Shown here in pieces: positions 1 to 7,203 of a DNA stretch of 21,913 nucleotides. This stretch comes from Sphingomonas sp. GTDB taxonomy: Bacteria; Pseudomonadota; Alphaproteobacteria; Sphingomonadales; Sphingomonadaceae. The stretch spans positions 1-21,913 of the forward strand of contig JAFBAM010000308.1 of NCBI GenBank assembly GCA_019247755.1, given 5' to 3'. A program made the translations under genes and the position numbers. The number at the start of each line of letters is the position of its first letter. Position 1 is the stretch's first letter. The notes beneath the pieces are model-generated. The model did no database searches, was not told the DNA's origin, and was given only the letters and a program-made list of their open reading frames with translations.

Positions 1-113
1 GCTTCCTCACCCCGGATTGGTCGGCAAGCCCGGCTTTCGTCCCTTATGCGAAGCTTGGAAATCCCCAAAGCTTGAACCTCTATGCCTATGCGGGCAACAA
101 TCCCACGAGCTAT
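1..113 (+). repeat. Direct repeat of RHS core end, copy 1
   Basis: Bases 1-113 match 5925-6037 without a mismatch. Weaker similarity continues to about base 153, and then the two genes diverge completely. The copy probably extends left beyond the window. It marks the conserved RHS core next to an exchangeable toxin tip. Confidence 0.95.
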
Positions 114-746
114 CGCGATAGCGATGGCCACGAGATCGGGCCTGTCTCGGGTCTCAATATCGGCACTGAAAAAGATCCCATTGAAGCCTGGAAGCAGGCT
201 ACCAATGGCATTGACTGGGATGAAGTCAAAAGCCAAATGCATGTTCGATATGTTGAAGGTAATCAGAATGGTCAGAATCAAAACCAACTGGTTCCAACCA
301 TCCTCCCCAACGGTCGGGTCATAATAGACCCTAAAACCGGCAAACCGCTTCCAAAGCCGAGCAACGTATCGTTGGCCGACAACGCGAAAGCCGGCGAGAA
401 GTTGAGGGGCAACTCTTTTTGGACGAAGTCAAAAACGCTTTTCGGAAATTTCTCCCGAGGCGGGGCAATGGACTACCAGCGCGTTGCCGCACGGAATGGA
501 GTGAAGTTCGACAAAGATTTAGCCGCCTTCGGTAATTTCAACTACGGTCTTGTCGTCGCGGCCGCGGGTGTCAGTCTCGATACTGCGCTCCTAGGTTCCG
601 GGGCGGAGAACCTGAAAGGAGGAGGGAACAAGTCGGGCCCATGGGGTAACGATCCTGAAAACCAATATTGGATAGAGCAGGGCTATGAGGCCTATCAAGC
701 CGGTGAAGTCGTGCCGGGGCACGGCGATTTAGTACCCCGCCCTTGA
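1..746 (+). CDS. RHS protein, C-terminal part with type 44-like toxin tip (5' end outside window)
   Basis: The reading frame is open from the left edge (first full codon at base 3), so only the C-terminal 247 or so residues are seen. The first 50 residues are the end of an RHS-repeat core (FLTPDW, then NPQSLNLYAYAGNNP, then DSDGHE). The tip after it contains FGNFNYG, a short hydrophobic helix, then GPWGNDPENQYWIEQGYEAY near the end. From memory this pattern matches the polymorphic-toxin type 44 (Ntox44) family, a predicted nuclease toxin. In such proteins the RHS cage usually encloses the tip, which is the active effector. The core DNA is identical to that of the RHS gene ending at 6733, but the tips are unrelated. 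No immunity gene follows in the next 540 bp. RHS assignment is firm. The toxin family is probable, and target and activity are inferred. Confidence 0.8.
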   Translation, partial: FLTPDWSASPAFVPYAKLGNPQSLNLYAYAGNNPTSYRDSDGHEIGPVSGLNIGTEKDPIEAWKQATNGIDWDEVKSQMHVRYVEGNQNGQNQNQLVPTILPNGRVIIDPKTGKPLPKPSNVSLADNAKAGEKLRGNSFWTKSKTLFGNFSRGGAMDYQRVAARNGVKFDKDLAAFGNFNYGLVVAAAGVSLDTALLGSGAENLKGGGNKSGPWGNDPENQYWIEQGYEAYQAGEVVPGHGDLVPRP

Positions 747-818
747 GCTTGACGGTTCCAACCAGGGAGCGGCGCACCAACCGCTATCCCCCGATCGCGC
801 GCAGAGCGCGTCATGGGT

Positions 819-950
819 GGTGTCACCCCCGGCGAGGCTCGCAAGGCGAGCCTCGGGAAGGGGGCCCAGGAAGCGGTGGGATTGTGGAAGCGGCGGGGCG
901 TGGGTTCCCTTCCCCTCGCGGCCTTCGGCCGCTCGGCCGGGAATGACACC
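819..950. repeat. Palindromic repeat element, unit 1
   Basis: The element is bounded by inverted ends GGTGTCA and TGACACC. Inside are two hairpins: a perfect 10-bp stem with AAG loop at 833-855, and a 6-bp stem with TTC loop at 918-932. It is about 95% identical to the unit at 968-1098 (five substitutions and one indel by eye). It resembles the dispersed REP or MITE-like elements common in alphaproteobacterial genomes. No transposase is encoded. Confidence 0.85.
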
Positions 951-967
951 TGTCCGACCACACCACC

Positions 968-1098
968 GTGTCACCACCGGCGAGGCTCGCAAGGCGAGCC
1001 TCGGGAAGGGGGTCCAGAAAGCGGCGGGGTTGTGGAAGCGGCGGGGGCGTGGGTTCCCTTCCCCTCGCGGCCTTCGGCCGCTCGGCCGGGAATGACAC
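968..1098. repeat. Palindromic repeat element, unit 2
   Basis: This is the second copy, in the same orientation as unit 1 and 17 bp after it. It has the inverted ends GTGTCA and TGACAC and the same two hairpins; the long stem is at 981-1003. I see no obvious target-site duplication. The tandem arrangement could come from local duplication or from two insertions. Confidence 0.85.
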
Positions 1099-1292
1099 AG
1101 GTCCAGGAAGCTTTGGTCCGCTCCAACCCCTTGTGAGAGCAACTCCAAGGCAGCGTACGGTCGCGAATGCGACAGATCAATGACAAATTATTAGAGTCGG
1201 TCAACGCCGCTATTAGTTCTCGGAACTTCCTTTCCGCCCTTCATCCCCATAGCAGATCGAGCATCTTCAACCGGGTGATTCGAGGGCGGAAA

Positions 1293-3746
1293 ATGTCGTT
1301 CATCAAAACCGCGCTGGCGGTGTCTATCTTCGCGGCGATGGGCATCTCCGTCGCGCAGGCGCAGGACCTCACGGCCAATACGACGAATGAGGCTTTCCCG
1401 AAATTCAGCTCGGTGAAGGGCGGTTTCGATCAGATCAATGAAGGCAATCTCGACCTCCACATGACTTTCCCGATCTTTCACAAGAAAGGGCGGAATGGTC
1501 AGGATTTCGTGGTCGAATTGTCCTATGACAGCGCCTCGCTCTTCGGCGCATACACTTTCAATGGCAGCCTCGTCGTTCAGGGCGGCCAGTCCGCACTATT
1601 CGTTCCGCCTGGCTCGGGCAGCGGGATCAACAACCCGACCGGTGGCGCCAGTTTCGGATTCAACGTTTCCAATCCTTTGTCGAAGACGGGCACGCTCAAC
1701 AGCTATGTCAATCAGCCGCCCTTTTGCTCGCCCACCAACGGAAGCACGGGGTCGAACATAATTCCGCAAACGAGAAACGAAACCTTATGGACCTACACGG
1801 ATGTGAGCGGCGTGCGGCACAATTTCTCTGCCGCCTCCATCACGACGAACTTCACCTGCGACACCGGCACGGGCAAGGTCACCAACGGGACCACGTCCAT
1901 GTCGGGTCCGGTTCAGGCGGATGACGGGTCCGGTTATCTTCTGACACTTACCGGTCCAAGCGCAGCCACCGTCACCACGCCATCGGGAGAACAGTATCAA
2001 TTAGCCTCGAACGCCGTGGGCGGCGGCTCGTTCGGCGACACAGATACCAACGGCAATCTCCATGGTCTCCCGACCCTCGGCGCGACCGCCACGAATTACA
2101 CTTGGACGGCGCAAGATACGCTCGGCATGTCGGCGCTCGTCGAGACGGATTACAACTACACGACGAGCTTGCCGGTGATCGGGCTTAGTTGTTCGCCGCA
2201 ATGCGGCCCTGCTCCTCTTCCCATGGTGGCGGCAGGTACGGTCGTGCCCTGGAAGACCTTTCAATACACCGACTCCAACGGCCTCCAACAGACCGTCACC
2301 ATCAACGCCCGGGCTTATTACGTGAGCACCGGCTTTGCGTGCCCGATATTCGGGGGAACAAGCGGCAATCTCGGGGAAGTCACTGTTTTGGATTTCCCTG
2401 GTAACGGCGTCCAGAACCGGGCCATGCTCGTCGACAGCATCATCTATCCCGACGGCAGCAAATATTCCTTCACTTATGAGCCGACACCGGCGGGTATCGC
2501 CTTTCCTTCAGGCTTCACCTCGAACGGTCAGCAAACCGTCACCGGCCGACTGCAATCGGTGACGCTGCCGACCGGGGGCACCATCAGCTACGCCTATCCG
2601 GGGCCTCATGACGGCTCGAGCTGCGACGACTTCACGCCGCTGCAACTGACGCGCACGACATCGGACGGCGATGTCCGCACCTATGTCCGCACCCCCGGCC
2701 CGGTTGCCGCCAACCTCACCACTGGCTACGCGACTTTCCCGTCCAAAACGGTGATCGACGACGCCATCAGCCACAAGGTGGTGAACTTTCAGGGCACTGT
2801 GGCTTATGTCCACACGCCGGTAACCCTCGCTCAACCGGTGCCGGCGCTCTATTACGAAACCTCGCGCATGTTCGGCGACAAGACTCAAGGCGGCGTCTAC
2901 ATCCAAACCTCGACGCTTTGCTACAACGGTGCCGCGGCGCCGTGCGATGGCACTCCTGTAGCACCGCCCATCCTGCGGCGTACCGCGATCACGCAAAACA
3001 ATATCGGCCAGCAGTCGAAGACCGATACGTTTTATAGCGCCTCCGGCAATGTCACCGAAGCCGACATCTACGACTATGGTGCTGCAGGCGGCGCGCCCGG
3101 GCCGCTCTTGAAGAAAACGGTGACGAGCTACGCCGCGCTCGGCAACAATATCCAAAATCGACCGGCCAGCGTCACCGTCTATGACGGGGCCGGCCATCAA
3201 ACCGCGCAAACGCTTTTCGGCTACGATGAATCGCCTCTCTTGACGACGTCCGGCGTGCCCAATCACGCCGCGGTGACCGGATCGCGCGGCAATGTCACGA
3301 CCACGCGGCACTGGCTCAACACCACGGGTGGGTATCTGACATCGACGCAGACCTATGACGACACCGGCAATGTGGTGACTCGCACCGATCCCAAGGGCAA
3401 CGTCACCACGCAAGTCTATGACGATAATTTCACCGATCACGTCAATAGAAACTCGCGTGTCTTCGAGACCAAGACCATCCTGCCGGCGACGACGGACAAT
3501 CTGAGCGGTTCGCCGATCAGCCAAACGGTCACGGCGGTCTATGACGCGAATACCGGCGTGAAGACCAATGTGACGGACGCCAACGGCAATCCCATCGACA
3601 TCGTCTATGACGGCATGAATCGCGTGGTGAAATCGATTTTGCCGCCGGACGCCAATGGCAACCGTGCGGAAACGGACACGACCTACGTCAATCCGAACAC
3701 GGTGACGCAAGTGAAGCCGATCACGCCGCCGGGGGTGCTGCAATGA
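1293..3746 (+). CDS. Secreted RHS/YD-repeat protein, N-terminal half of a split RHS
   Basis: The 817-residue product starts with a Sec-type signal peptide (MSFIKTALAVSIFAAMG, cleavage likely after AQAQ near residue 24). The ATG at 1293 is chosen because it begins the signal peptide and has a GAGG ribosome site 7 bases upstream. An ATG at 1167 would add 42 residues that do not look like an export signal. The mature N-terminus (GGFDQINEGNLDLHMTFPIF, then ELSYDSAS) resembles the start of large secreted RHS proteins, which I recall best from Acidobacteriota. YD-type repeats fill the C-terminal third, for example YDDTGNVVTRTDPKGN and YDGMNRVVKS. The protein stops at TPPGVLQ within such a repeat and has no RHS core or toxin tip. 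Its stop overlaps an ATG of the next RHS gene (ATGA), so the two are probably co-translated and co-exported. The assembled structure is inference. Confidence 0.85.
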   Translation: MSFIKTALAVSIFAAMGISVAQAQDLTANTTNEAFPKFSSVKGGFDQINEGNLDLHMTFPIFHKKGRNGQDFVVELSYDSASLFGAYTFNGSLVVQGGQSALFVPPGSGSGINNPTGGASFGFNVSNPLSKTGTLNSYVNQPPFCSPTNGSTGSNIIPQTRNETLWTYTDVSGVRHNFSAASITTNFTCDTGTGKVTNGTTSMSGPVQADDGSGYLLTLTGPSAATVTTPSGEQYQLASNAVGGGSFGDTDTNGNLHGLPTLGATATNYTWTAQDTLGMSALVETDYNYTTSLPVIGLSCSPQCGPAPLPMVAAGTVVPWKTFQYTDSNGLQQTVTINARAYYVSTGFACPIFGGTSGNLGEVTVLDFPGNGVQNRAMLVDSIIYPDGSKYSFTYEPTPAGIAFPSGFTSNGQQTVTGRLQSVTLPTGGTISYAYPGPHDGSSCDDFTPLQLTRTTSDGDVRTYVRTPGPVAANLTTGYATFPSKTVIDDAISHKVVNFQGTVAYVHTPVTLAQPVPALYYETSRMFGDKTQGGVYIQTSTLCYNGAAAPCDGTPVAPPILRRTAITQNNIGQQSKTDTFYSASGNVTEADIYDYGAAGGAPGPLLKKTVTSYAALGNNIQNRPASVTVYDGAGHQTAQTLFGYDESPLLTTSGVPNHAAVTGSRGNVTTTRHWLNTTGGYLTSTQTYDDTGNVVTRTDPKGNVTTQVYDDNFTDHVNRNSRVFETKTILPATTDNLSGSPISQTVTAVYDANTGVKTNVTDANGNPIDIVYDGMNRVVKSILPPDANGNRAETDTTYVNPNTVTQVKPITPPGVLQ

Positions 3747-3802
3747 CGCGATCCAGAAAAGCATCCTCGCCCGACAACGCCGGTTGGAGATCGGAGAAAG
3801 CC

Positions 3803-6733
3803 ATGAACTTCCAAAAGGGACTTCTCGTCACGTCGGCTCTGTGCGCGGCGACCGCAATAGCAAGCATCGGCGCGACCGGCGCTGCCCGCGCGGCCAGCTC
3901 GCCCTGCGGTCTTTGCAGCACGGTGACGGCGACGCTCGACGGTTTCGGGCGGCTTTTGAACACGAAGCATCCGTCGGTTTGGGGCCGCATGGTCGAGGTC
4001 GACGGCAGCTACGATCCCTTCGGCCGTCTCACCGGGCAATCAAACCCCTATTTCCCCGCCGGGTTCGGCGGCTCGGATGCGACCACCGGCTCGACCTATC
4101 ATCAGTATGACGGGCTCAGCCGCGAGGTGAAGACGACGCTGGCGGATGGCAGCACGACGTCGGTGTCGTATCAGGGCAATTGCACGGTCACGGTGGATGG
4201 CGCCGGCACTTACCGCAAGAGCTGCTCGGACGCGCTCGGCCGGCTGACCTTGGTCGCCGAGCCCGGCCCTTCGGCCGGCACGGCTTCCGATCCGACCGGC
4301 CTCAACAATCCCTACGTCACCTTGTATTTCTACGGTACGGACGCATCGGGCAATTCGACGAGCTGCGTCGAGCAGCATGGCTGGGTGCCGTCGAGCAGCG
4401 GCTGCTCCGCGCCGCCGAGCGCGGATGCGACGAGCCAATGGCGCATCCGCCGCGCCGTCTACGATTCGCTGGGCCGCCTCATCAGCACGTCCAACCCGGA
4501 AACCGGGACCATCACTTACACGTACGACGCCGACGGCAACGTCGCGAGCAAGACCAGCCCGGCGCCCAATCAGCCCGCCGGCTCCGCCGCGACCGTCACG
4601 GTGAGCTATTCGTACGATCAGATCAATCGTGTTGTGGGGGAGTATAATGGGCCGACCACCGGCTCGCCTCTCTTGACCACCTATGCCTATGATTCCGGCC
4701 CCAATGCCATCGGTCGCCGCGTCCTCATGGCGAATGGCGGGGCGTCCCGCTCGTCGACCTATGACGGCCCCGGTCATCTGACGAGCGAGACGGAAACGAT
4801 CAACGGCATCACCAACACCACACGCTATACCTACCACCTCAACGATGCGCTGGCGACGGTGCAGCTTCCGAGCGGCCTGACCATCACTTACGCGGTCAAT
4901 CAAGACGGCAACCTGGTGTCGGCTGTCGACCAGACCGGCAAGGTCTATGTCAGCAACACCGATTACAACGCCAGCGAGCTCTTGCAAGGCGTCGTCACGG
5001 GAACGACGGTGCAGCATACGCTCGCCTACAATCAGCGCCTGCAGCCGACGCGGCTTCAGGCGCGCTTGCGCAATTCGAGCACCGGCGCGCTCGGCGCCAC
5101 GCTTTTCGATCTCTCCTATGATTTCCATCAAGGCCATGGCGACAACGGCAATGTCTATCAAGTCGTCAACAACCGCGATCCGAGCCGCTCCCAGACTTTC
5201 GGCTATGATGCGCTGAACCGCATCGTGACGGGTTTCAATGCCGGGACCGGCGCGCCGCTCAATGCCGCCGGCGCCCAGCCCGATTGCTTCCAGACGACCT
5301 TGGATGGCCATAACAAATACTGGGGACAGAATTTCAGCTACGATCCCTGGGGCAACCTCACCGACGTTTCGATCAATAAATGCGGAGCCGAGAGTTTCGC
5401 CACCGGCGCCAACGACAAGAACCAGCTCGCCAACCTTCTCTATGACGCGGCCGGCAATGTGATCTCCAACGGCGTCGTCGCGACCTATGACGGGCAAAGC
5501 CGCCTCGTCTCCTACAATGGCGAAAGCTACGCCTATGACGGCGACGGCGTGCGCGTCATGAAGACCAACGGCACCGACGGCACGATCTATTGGGGAAGTC
5601 CCGTCGGCACGCTGATGGAAACCGACCTCAAGGGCAATCCCTTGCGCGAATATGTGTATTTCAACGGCTCTCGCATCGCTCTCATCACGCATAGCGGGGG
5701 AGCGACGCAAACCTCTTATTACTTCTCCGACTTCCTCGGCAGCTCGGCGATGATGGTCGATGGCGCCGGCAATATCTTGAACGAATCCGATTTCACGCCC
5801 TTCGGCGCAGAACGGATCCTCTCCCGGGCCGTCAATAATCCGTATCGTTACACCGGCAAGGAACAAGATCCGGAAAGCGGCTTCGACTACTTCGGCGCGC
5901 GCTACGACATGCCCACCCTGGGGCGCTTCCTCACCCCGGATTGGTCGGCAAGCCCGGCTTTCGTCCCTTATGCGAAGCTTGGAAATCCCCAAAGCTTGAA
6001 CCTCTATGCCTATGCGGGCAACAATCCCACGAGCTATGCCGATAGCGATGGCCACGAGGTCGGGCCCGTCAATGGTCTCAATATCGGCGCGGTCGATCCC
6101 ACGAAGCTAGAGGTCGTAAAAGAAGTGGGAAATGAAATTAAGGCCGGTGCCGATCATCTCGTGAAAGCGGCACTCCATGCCTCCAACACGGAGGTTGGAA
6201 TCGCCATCTTCGAACTGCTCAACACCGTGAAAGTGGATTTCAATTTTGGCCCGTCGGCTAAGATTGAGGCGTTTGGTTTCGAGGGCGGGGGCGAAGCTGG
6301 ATTTAAAGTAAGCGCCGATAGCGGACTGAAGCCAGGAGTCTCCGCAGGCTACGCAGCCTCAGCGGACCTCAAGGTCGCAGGGGCAGTTAGTCTCGGCGTA
6401 GGGGGCGAGGGCGGGCTTAGCACCAAAAACGGCGCTTATGCGCAAGTCAAGGGCAATGCGTCGGTTGCCACCGGTACCGGGAAAACCACGGGCGAGGTTA
6501 CTGCGACACTCTCCACTAAGGGGGGGCTTAAGACAACCTTCCAAGCGAGAAGCAAGCTCAAAGTACCACTCGCGGCTGCTAGCGTCGGAGTTTCCGCCGA
6601 CAGCGGTAAAGTAGCGGGCTTGGGGCATGCGATCGTGCATTCTTCCACGGTCCTCACCGGCATCGCTAATGCCGCCGCGGCACACCCATTTGTGACACCC
6701 CCTGCAAACGACCCTGTATGGTTCAAGAACTAA
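3803..6733 (+). CDS. Secreted RHS protein with RHS core and Gly/Ala-rich C-terminal tip
   Basis: The 976-residue product begins with a signal peptide (MNFQKGLLVTSALCAAT, cleavage likely after ARA near residue 30). ATG 3803 is preferred because it starts this signal and has GGAG about 6 bases upstream. ATG 3743, overlapping the previous stop, would add 20 polar residues. YD repeats start at once (TLDGFGRLLN, YDPFGRLTGQ, YDSLGRLIST) and run to about residue 680. The RHS-associated core follows (NPYRYTGKEQDPESGFDYFG), ending at DSDGHE near residue 750. The core lacks the usual DP pairs, having TPDW and ADSDG instead. The last 227 residues are an alternating, Gly/Ala/Lys/Ser-rich segment that looks all-beta and matches no toxin family I recognise. 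A terminator follows directly. The RHS call is firm. The tip's function is unknown. Confidence 0.88.
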   Translation: MNFQKGLLVTSALCAATAIASIGATGAARAASSPCGLCSTVTATLDGFGRLLNTKHPSVWGRMVEVDGSYDPFGRLTGQSNPYFPAGFGGSDATTGSTYHQYDGLSREVKTTLADGSTTSVSYQGNCTVTVDGAGTYRKSCSDALGRLTLVAEPGPSAGTASDPTGLNNPYVTLYFYGTDASGNSTSCVEQHGWVPSSSGCSAPPSADATSQWRIRRAVYDSLGRLISTSNPETGTITYTYDADGNVASKTSPAPNQPAGSAATVTVSYSYDQINRVVGEYNGPTTGSPLLTTYAYDSGPNAIGRRVLMANGGASRSSTYDGPGHLTSETETINGITNTTRYTYHLNDALATVQLPSGLTITYAVNQDGNLVSAVDQTGKVYVSNTDYNASELLQGVVTGTTVQHTLAYNQRLQPTRLQARLRNSSTGALGATLFDLSYDFHQGHGDNGNVYQVVNNRDPSRSQTFGYDALNRIVTGFNAGTGAPLNAAGAQPDCFQTTLDGHNKYWGQNFSYDPWGNLTDVSINKCGAESFATGANDKNQLANLLYDAAGNVISNGVVATYDGQSRLVSYNGESYAYDGDGVRVMKTNGTDGTIYWGSPVGTLMETDLKGNPLREYVYFNGSRIALITHSGGATQTSYYFSDFLGSSAMMVDGAGNILNESDFTPFGAERILSRAVNNPYRYTGKEQDPESGFDYFGARYDMPTLGRFLTPDWSASPAFVPYAKLGNPQSLNLYAYAGNNPTSYADSDGHEVGPVNGLNIGAVDPTKLEVVKEVGNEIKAGADHLVKAALHASNTEVGIAIFELLNTVKVDFNFGPSAKIEAFGFEGGGEAGFKVSADSGLKPGVSAGYAASADLKVAGAVSLGVGGEGGLSTKNGAYAQVKGNASVATGTGKTTGEVTATLSTKGGLKTTFQARSKLKVPLAAASVGVSADSGKVAGLGHAIVHSSTVLTGIANAAAAHPFVTPPANDPVWFKN
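5925..6037 (+). repeat. Direct repeat of RHS core end, copy 2
   Basis: This stretch is identical to bases 1-113. It lies at the end of the RHS core, just before the variable tip. The first differences come at codon 38 (CGC in copy 1, GCC here), and similarity is lost after about 6077. Confidence 0.95.
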
Positions 6734-6744
6734 GGCAAAACAAA

Positions 6745-6780
6745 CCGGGCGCCTCGGAAAAGGCGCCCGGCATGCATTTT
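6745..6780 (+). terminator. Rho-independent-type terminator after the RHS pair
   Basis: A perfect 10-bp GC-rich stem (CCGGGCGCCT pairing with AGGCGCCCGG, 6745-6754 and 6761-6770) with a 6-base loop lies 12 bases after the stop codon. A short TTTT follows at 6777-6780. The T-run is weak and displaced, so termination may be partial. The position argues that the RHS pair and the secretion operon are separate transcripts. Confidence 0.7.
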
Positions 6781-6839
6781 ACGGAACGCATCATCTCCGC
6801 TCGCACGGCAATTCCTATCGCTTCACGGCAAGGAGTGCG

Positions 6840-7139
6840 ATGCGGATAGGTCCGATGATTTCGGCGCTTGCTATTGCGTATCCGTAACGAAGCTGTGGCG
6901 GACACCGAATCGGATCGGCCAAGTCGCAACTTCTCCCGCTCATCCGATCCCGTGGAAAGGCATTCTGCGCGGCAAAGAACGATGCCAAGGAGGGTGGGTT
7001 GGTTGGCGTTGTCGTCGACCTCCGCGCGGCATTCGATGTGGCCACAACCACCCCTGAAGACAGGCTCCTGGCATTGCGGAACGGGGATAATCGGTTCGAG
7101 CGAGCGATCGAATTAGCCCTCTGTGCACAACGACTCTAA
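6840..7139 (+). pseudogene. Broken small ORF, possible decayed immunity gene
   Basis: An ATG at 6840 sits behind a good AAGGAG ribosome site (6830-6835). The frame reads MRIGPMISALAIAYP, hits TAA at 6885-6887, then stays open for 83 more codons to TAA at 7137-7139. The downstream part looks like real protein (KAFCAAKNDAKEGG, VVVDLRAAFDVATTTPEDRL, ERAIELALCAQRL) and has no ATG or GTG of its own near the stop. The simplest reading is a roughly 98-residue gene inactivated by one nonsense change. Its place right after an RHS toxin-like tip is where an immunity gene is expected, but I recognise no family. Alternatives are a 15-codon leader peptide or chance. Confidence 0.45.
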
Positions 7140-7142
7140 TCG

Positions 7143-7170
7143 TTGCAAAACCGTCATGAAGCGCAATGAT
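7143..7170 (+). promoter_or_regulatory. Possible promoter of the T2SS operon
   Basis: TTGCAA (7143-7148) and AATGAT (7165-7170) are separated by 16 bp and each match four of six consensus positions. Transcription would begin near 7177, leaving a short leader before the GTG at 7204. The match is weak and is offered only because it agrees with the chosen gspK start. Confidence 0.25.
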
Positions 7171-7203
7171 AAGGAGCGCGAGTGCGTCAGAAGGATAATA
7201 CCG

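Larger units (their letters stand above)
747..1292. other. Intergenic region between the two RHS units
   Basis: This 546-bp gap holds two palindromic repeat elements (819-950 and 968-1098). The 72 bases before them and the 194 bases after them show no convincing gene. The several ORFs that cross the repeats on both strands encode the same Arg/Pro/Gly-rich translation of the repeat and look spurious. A promoter for the RHS pair probably lies in 1099-1280, but I cannot point to clear -35 and -10 boxes. Confidence 0.6.

Noticed and set aside
796..810. Small hairpin after the first RHS gene, considered as a terminator
   Set aside because: The stem is only 5 bp and no T-run follows.
729..1148. 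Several overlapping ORFs on both strands rich in Arg, Pro and Gly
   Set aside because: They are translations of the palindromic repeat pair. The same peptide appears twice within one ORF, matching the DNA repeat.
2508..3764. A 418-codon ORF on the minus strand
   Set aside because: It is antisense to the first RHS gene, with the same Arg/Ile/Val-rich shadow composition and no ribosome site.
4040..6055. A 671-codon ORF on the minus strand
   Set aside because: It is the antisense of the RHS gene. Its low-complexity Arg/Ile/Ala/Gly product reflects the repeated YD codons, and it has no recognisable domain.
6815..7051. A 78-codon minus-strand ORF opposite the broken small gene
   Set aside because: It lies opposite the broken plus-strand frame, whose downstream half looks more protein-like and whose ATG has an AAGGAG site. 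I could not fully exclude it.
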